In this document: piece after piece, positions 5,887 to 7,060 of the stretch
How positions within the stretch are numbered: position 1 is the first letter of the stretch
Layout: every line of letters starts with the position of its first letter
From: Clostridia bacterium
Lineage (GTDB): Bacteria; Bacillota; Clostridia; Christensenellales; Borkfalkiaceae
Reading direction: 5' to 3'
Assembly: GCA_029071285.1 (NCBI GenBank)
Contig: JAIEAS010000112.1
Location: forward strand, 1 to 7,060
DNA: 7,060 bases
Notes under the pieces: generated by a model
The model's input: only the letters and a program-made list of their open reading frames with translations
What the model was told of the DNA's origin: nothing
The model's database searches: none
Made by a program: the position numbers and the translations under genes

Positions 5887-6093
5887 TGTGGATAATTTAC
5901 GCCTTTTTTATACCGAATTTAAAAGATTTATGCCGTATTTTGTCGCATTAACAGCAGTTTGTTGATAAATTGTGGATAATTTTTAGGGTTTTATTAATTT
6001 CCACACTTTTCGGCACTTAAAATGTGGACAACTTTCAGTGGATAAACCCCGTTATTTGCCCGATTTTGAGCAATTTCGGGCACTTTATCCACA
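5887..6093. other. DnaA-box cluster (origin-like or DnaA-binding regulatory locus)
   Basis: This is the core of the gene-free stretch 5797-6128. Perfect DnaA boxes TTATCCACA occur at 5887-5895 (minus), 5971-5979 (minus) and 6085-6093 (plus). Matches of 8/9 occur at 5960-5968 (TTATCAACA, minus), 6023-6031 (TTGTCCACA, minus) and 6037-6045 (TTATCCACT, minus). A 7/9 match lies at 5997-6005 (plus). The boxes at 5960 and 5971 are 11 bp apart in the same orientation, one helical turn. The flank 5821-6000 has 50 G/C in 180 bases (28%) and could be an unwinding region. No convincing ORF or RNA is seen in the stretch. Whether this is oriC, a DnaA-titration site or a transcriptional control region is not decided by the sequence; dnaA, dnaN and rpmH are not in the window. 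Confidence 0.8.
6057..6082. repeat. Inverted repeat inside the DnaA-box cluster
   Basis: TGCCCGA (6057-6063) and TCGGGCA (6076-6082) are perfect inverted arms around a 12-nt AT-rich centre, between the DnaA boxes at 6037-6045 and 6085-6093. Neither strand has a T-run after it, so it is a poor terminator. It could be an additional protein-binding site or a structural element. Confidence 0.5.
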
Positions 6094-6094
6094 G

Positions 6095-6123
6095 AAAAGG
6101 CGCCGGGATTGCCTCAGCGCCTT
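6095..6123 (-). terminator. Probable terminator of dnaJ
   Basis: On the minus strand AAGGCGC (6123-6117) pairs with GCGCCTT (6103-6097), a 7-bp GC-rich stem. The 13-nt centre allows a few further pairs. Four T residues follow (6098-6095, two within the stem). It starts only 5 bp after the dnaJ stop codon. It would limit read-through from dnaJ into the DnaA-box cluster, whose nearest perfect box begins 1 bp beyond it. Confidence 0.65.
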
Positions 6124-6128
6124 GCAAT

Positions 6129-7060
6129 TTATTGTTTATCTATCTTTTTGCCGTATATTGCCGAAAGGTTGCTTGAATACTTCTGCATCTTGTCGCAGGA
6201 TTTAAGCGGTACGCTGTTTTCGTATTCGTTCAGCTTTTTCTGCTGGTCGCGCGAAAGCTTCTGCGGCACGTCGATTTCAACCGTAACGTACAGATTACCC
6301 GTGCCGTTCACCGTCTTTACGCCCTTGCCGCGCATACAGAACTTGGTGCCCGAGGGGGTACATTCGGGAATGGTAAGCTCCAGAGTATCGTCTATGCCGG
6401 GGACCTGAATTTTTCCGCCCAGAACCGCCGTCTTGTATGATATAGGCACGGTTACGGATAAGTCCTTATCCTCGCGTTTAAGTATTTTATGCGGCTCTAT
6501 TCTGAAATAAACGTACAAATCGCCGCTCTCGCCGCCGTTGCCCGCCGCGTTGCCGTAGCCGCGCTTCCTCAGACTGCTGTCCTTATCCACGCCCGCGGGA
6601 ATGTTGACCGTGAAGCGCGTTTCCTTGCGCAGAAAGCCTTTGCCCTTACAGTCGGGGCATTTATCGGTAATCTGTTTACCCGTGCCGCCGCAGTCGGGGC
6701 AGGCTCCGACTTGTATGGTTCTGCCGAAAATGGTGTCCTGCTGAAATTTAACTCTGCCGCTTCCCTGACAGCGCGGGCATTTTTTATACGCCGTGCCGCC
6801 CTTTGCGCCCGTGCCCGAGCAAGCCGAACAAGGCTCGTTTCTGACGTACGCCACTTCCTTCGAGCAACCCTTGATAGCGTCTAAGAAGGAAAGGTGAATA
6901 ACGTGTTCGATATCCGAACCCTTGGGATTAGCCGCCCGCTGCGTATGACCGCCGCCGAAGCCACCGCCGAACATCGAGCTTAAAATATCCTCGAAGCCGC
7001 CCATATTGCCGAAGCCGCCCGCAAAGGGATTTCCGCCGTTGCCGCCGCCCATTCCGGGGT
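6129..7060 (-). CDS. dnaJ: Chaperone protein DnaJ (5' end off the window)
   Basis: The C-terminal roughly 310 residues of a type I (class A) DnaJ, the Hsp40 co-chaperone that delivers unfolded substrates to DnaK and stimulates its ATPase. The frame is still open at the right edge, so the J-domain with its HPD motif lies outside; the ATG at 7052 is an internal Met within the Gly/Phe-rich linker, not the start. Visible parts, numbered from that Met, are the G/F region (1-35), the zinc domain with four intact motifs CSACSGTG (75-82), CPRCQGSG (92-99), CPDCGGTG (118-125) and CPDCKGKG (132-139), then the substrate-binding domains with VNIPAGVDKDSSLRKRGYG (149-167), DLYVYFRIEPH (178-188), TAVLGGKIQVPG (208-219) and LYVTVEIDVPQKLS (254-267). 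Together with about 70 missing residues the length would be normal. The gene is probably the last of a heat-shock operon entering from the right, and it ends at the hairpin at 6095-6123. GC is higher than in its neighbours (one sampled line is 70%). Confidence 0.95.
   Translation of the reverse strand, partial: PGMGGGNGGNPFAGGFGNMGGFEDILSSMFGGGFGGGHTQRAANPKGSDIEHVIHLSFLDAIKGCSKEVAYVRNEPCSACSGTGAKGGTAYKKCPRCQGSGRVKFQQDTIFGRTIQVGACPDCGGTGKQITDKCPDCKGKGFLRKETRFTVNIPAGVDKDSSLRKRGYGNAAGNGGESGDLYVYFRIEPHKILKREDKDLSVTVPISYKTAVLGGKIQVPGIDDTLELTIPECTPSGTKFCMRGKGVKTVNGTGNLYVTVEIDVPQKLSRDQQKKLNEYENSVPLKSCDKMQKYSSNLSAIYGKKIDKQ

Noticed and set aside
5886..5951. Small plus-strand frame of 21 codons in the DnaA-box region
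   Set aside because: No ribosome-binding site, it begins inside a DnaA box, and the length is expected by chance.
6583..6591. TTATCCACG inside dnaJ as a further DnaA box
   Set aside because: It matches 8 of 9 but encodes part of the conserved VDKD segment and lies almost 500 bp from the cluster, so it is probably incidental.
6109..6884. Plus-strand frames opposite dnaJ (6109-6408 and 6489-6884)
   Set aside because: Antisense to an unmistakable DnaJ zinc domain and C-terminal domain.
1..7060. CRISPR arrays, insertion sequences, tRNA or rRNA genes, riboswitches
   Set aside because: No regularly spaced repeats, transposase frames, terminal inverted repeats or recognisable RNA structures were found; the intergenic regions are accounted for by promoters, terminators and the DnaA boxes.

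Overview
The window looks like chromosomal DNA from a Bacillota (Firmicutes) bacterium, most likely an uncultured member of the Clostridia. The reasons are the lipoprotein signal on the solute-binding protein, the polar amino-acid ABC cassette, the MATE subtype beginning MRIQLSDHF, consensus sigma-A-type promoters (TTGACA/TATAAT with 17-bp spacers), and coding DNA of intermediate GC (about 48% in a sampled SBP segment, higher in dnaJ) separated by AT-rich intergenic DNA. Genus and species cannot be assigned from the sequence alone. There are no tRNA or rRNA genes, insertion sequences or CRISPR arrays.

Layout from left to right. (1) 1-238, minus: the first 79 codons of a DUF1538 membrane protein that runs off the left edge, with its own promoter at 291-319. 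(2) 330-1730, minus: a membrane-anchored extracytoplasmic protein with DUF4874 and DUF4832 regions, of unknown function, whose promoter sits so close to the ATG that the mRNA would be almost leaderless. (3) 1731-1910: a divergent promoter region with two tandem ArgR-box-like 18-mers. (4) 1911-4405, plus: a three-gene polar amino-acid ABC importer, in the order lipoprotein SBP, permease, ATPase. A stem-loop lies between SBP and permease, and the permease and ATPase overlap by 14 bp. The ATPase has an unusual lysine-rich insertion of about 36 residues. (5) 4410-4447: a strong hairpin terminator between convergent genes. (6) 4462-5796, minus: a complete MATE efflux transporter driven by a perfect consensus promoter with a roughly 12-nt leader and no Shine-Dalgarno sequence. 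(7) 5797-6128: an AT-rich gene-free region with a dense cluster of DnaA boxes. (8) 6129-7060, minus: dnaJ without its 5' end (J-domain off the window), with all four zinc-binding CxxCxGxG motifs intact.

The ABC genes work together: the lipoprotein captures an amino acid outside the membrane, the permease (probably a homodimer) passes it across, and the ATPase dimer powers this. The ArgR-like operators suggest arginine or a related amino acid, but specificity is not proven. The DUF1538, DUF4832, MATE and DnaJ genes show no obvious shared pathway with the importer.

The most interesting element is the intergenic cluster at 5887-6093. It holds three perfect DnaA boxes (TTATCCACA), three 8/9 matches and one 7/9 match in 207 bp, next to a stretch of only 28% GC (5821-6000). 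It could be a chromosomal origin separated from dnaA, a DnaA-titrating or DnaA-reactivating site, or a DnaA-responsive control region for the MATE gene. Gene orientation (dnaJ transcribed towards it) argues somewhat against a simple bidirectional origin.
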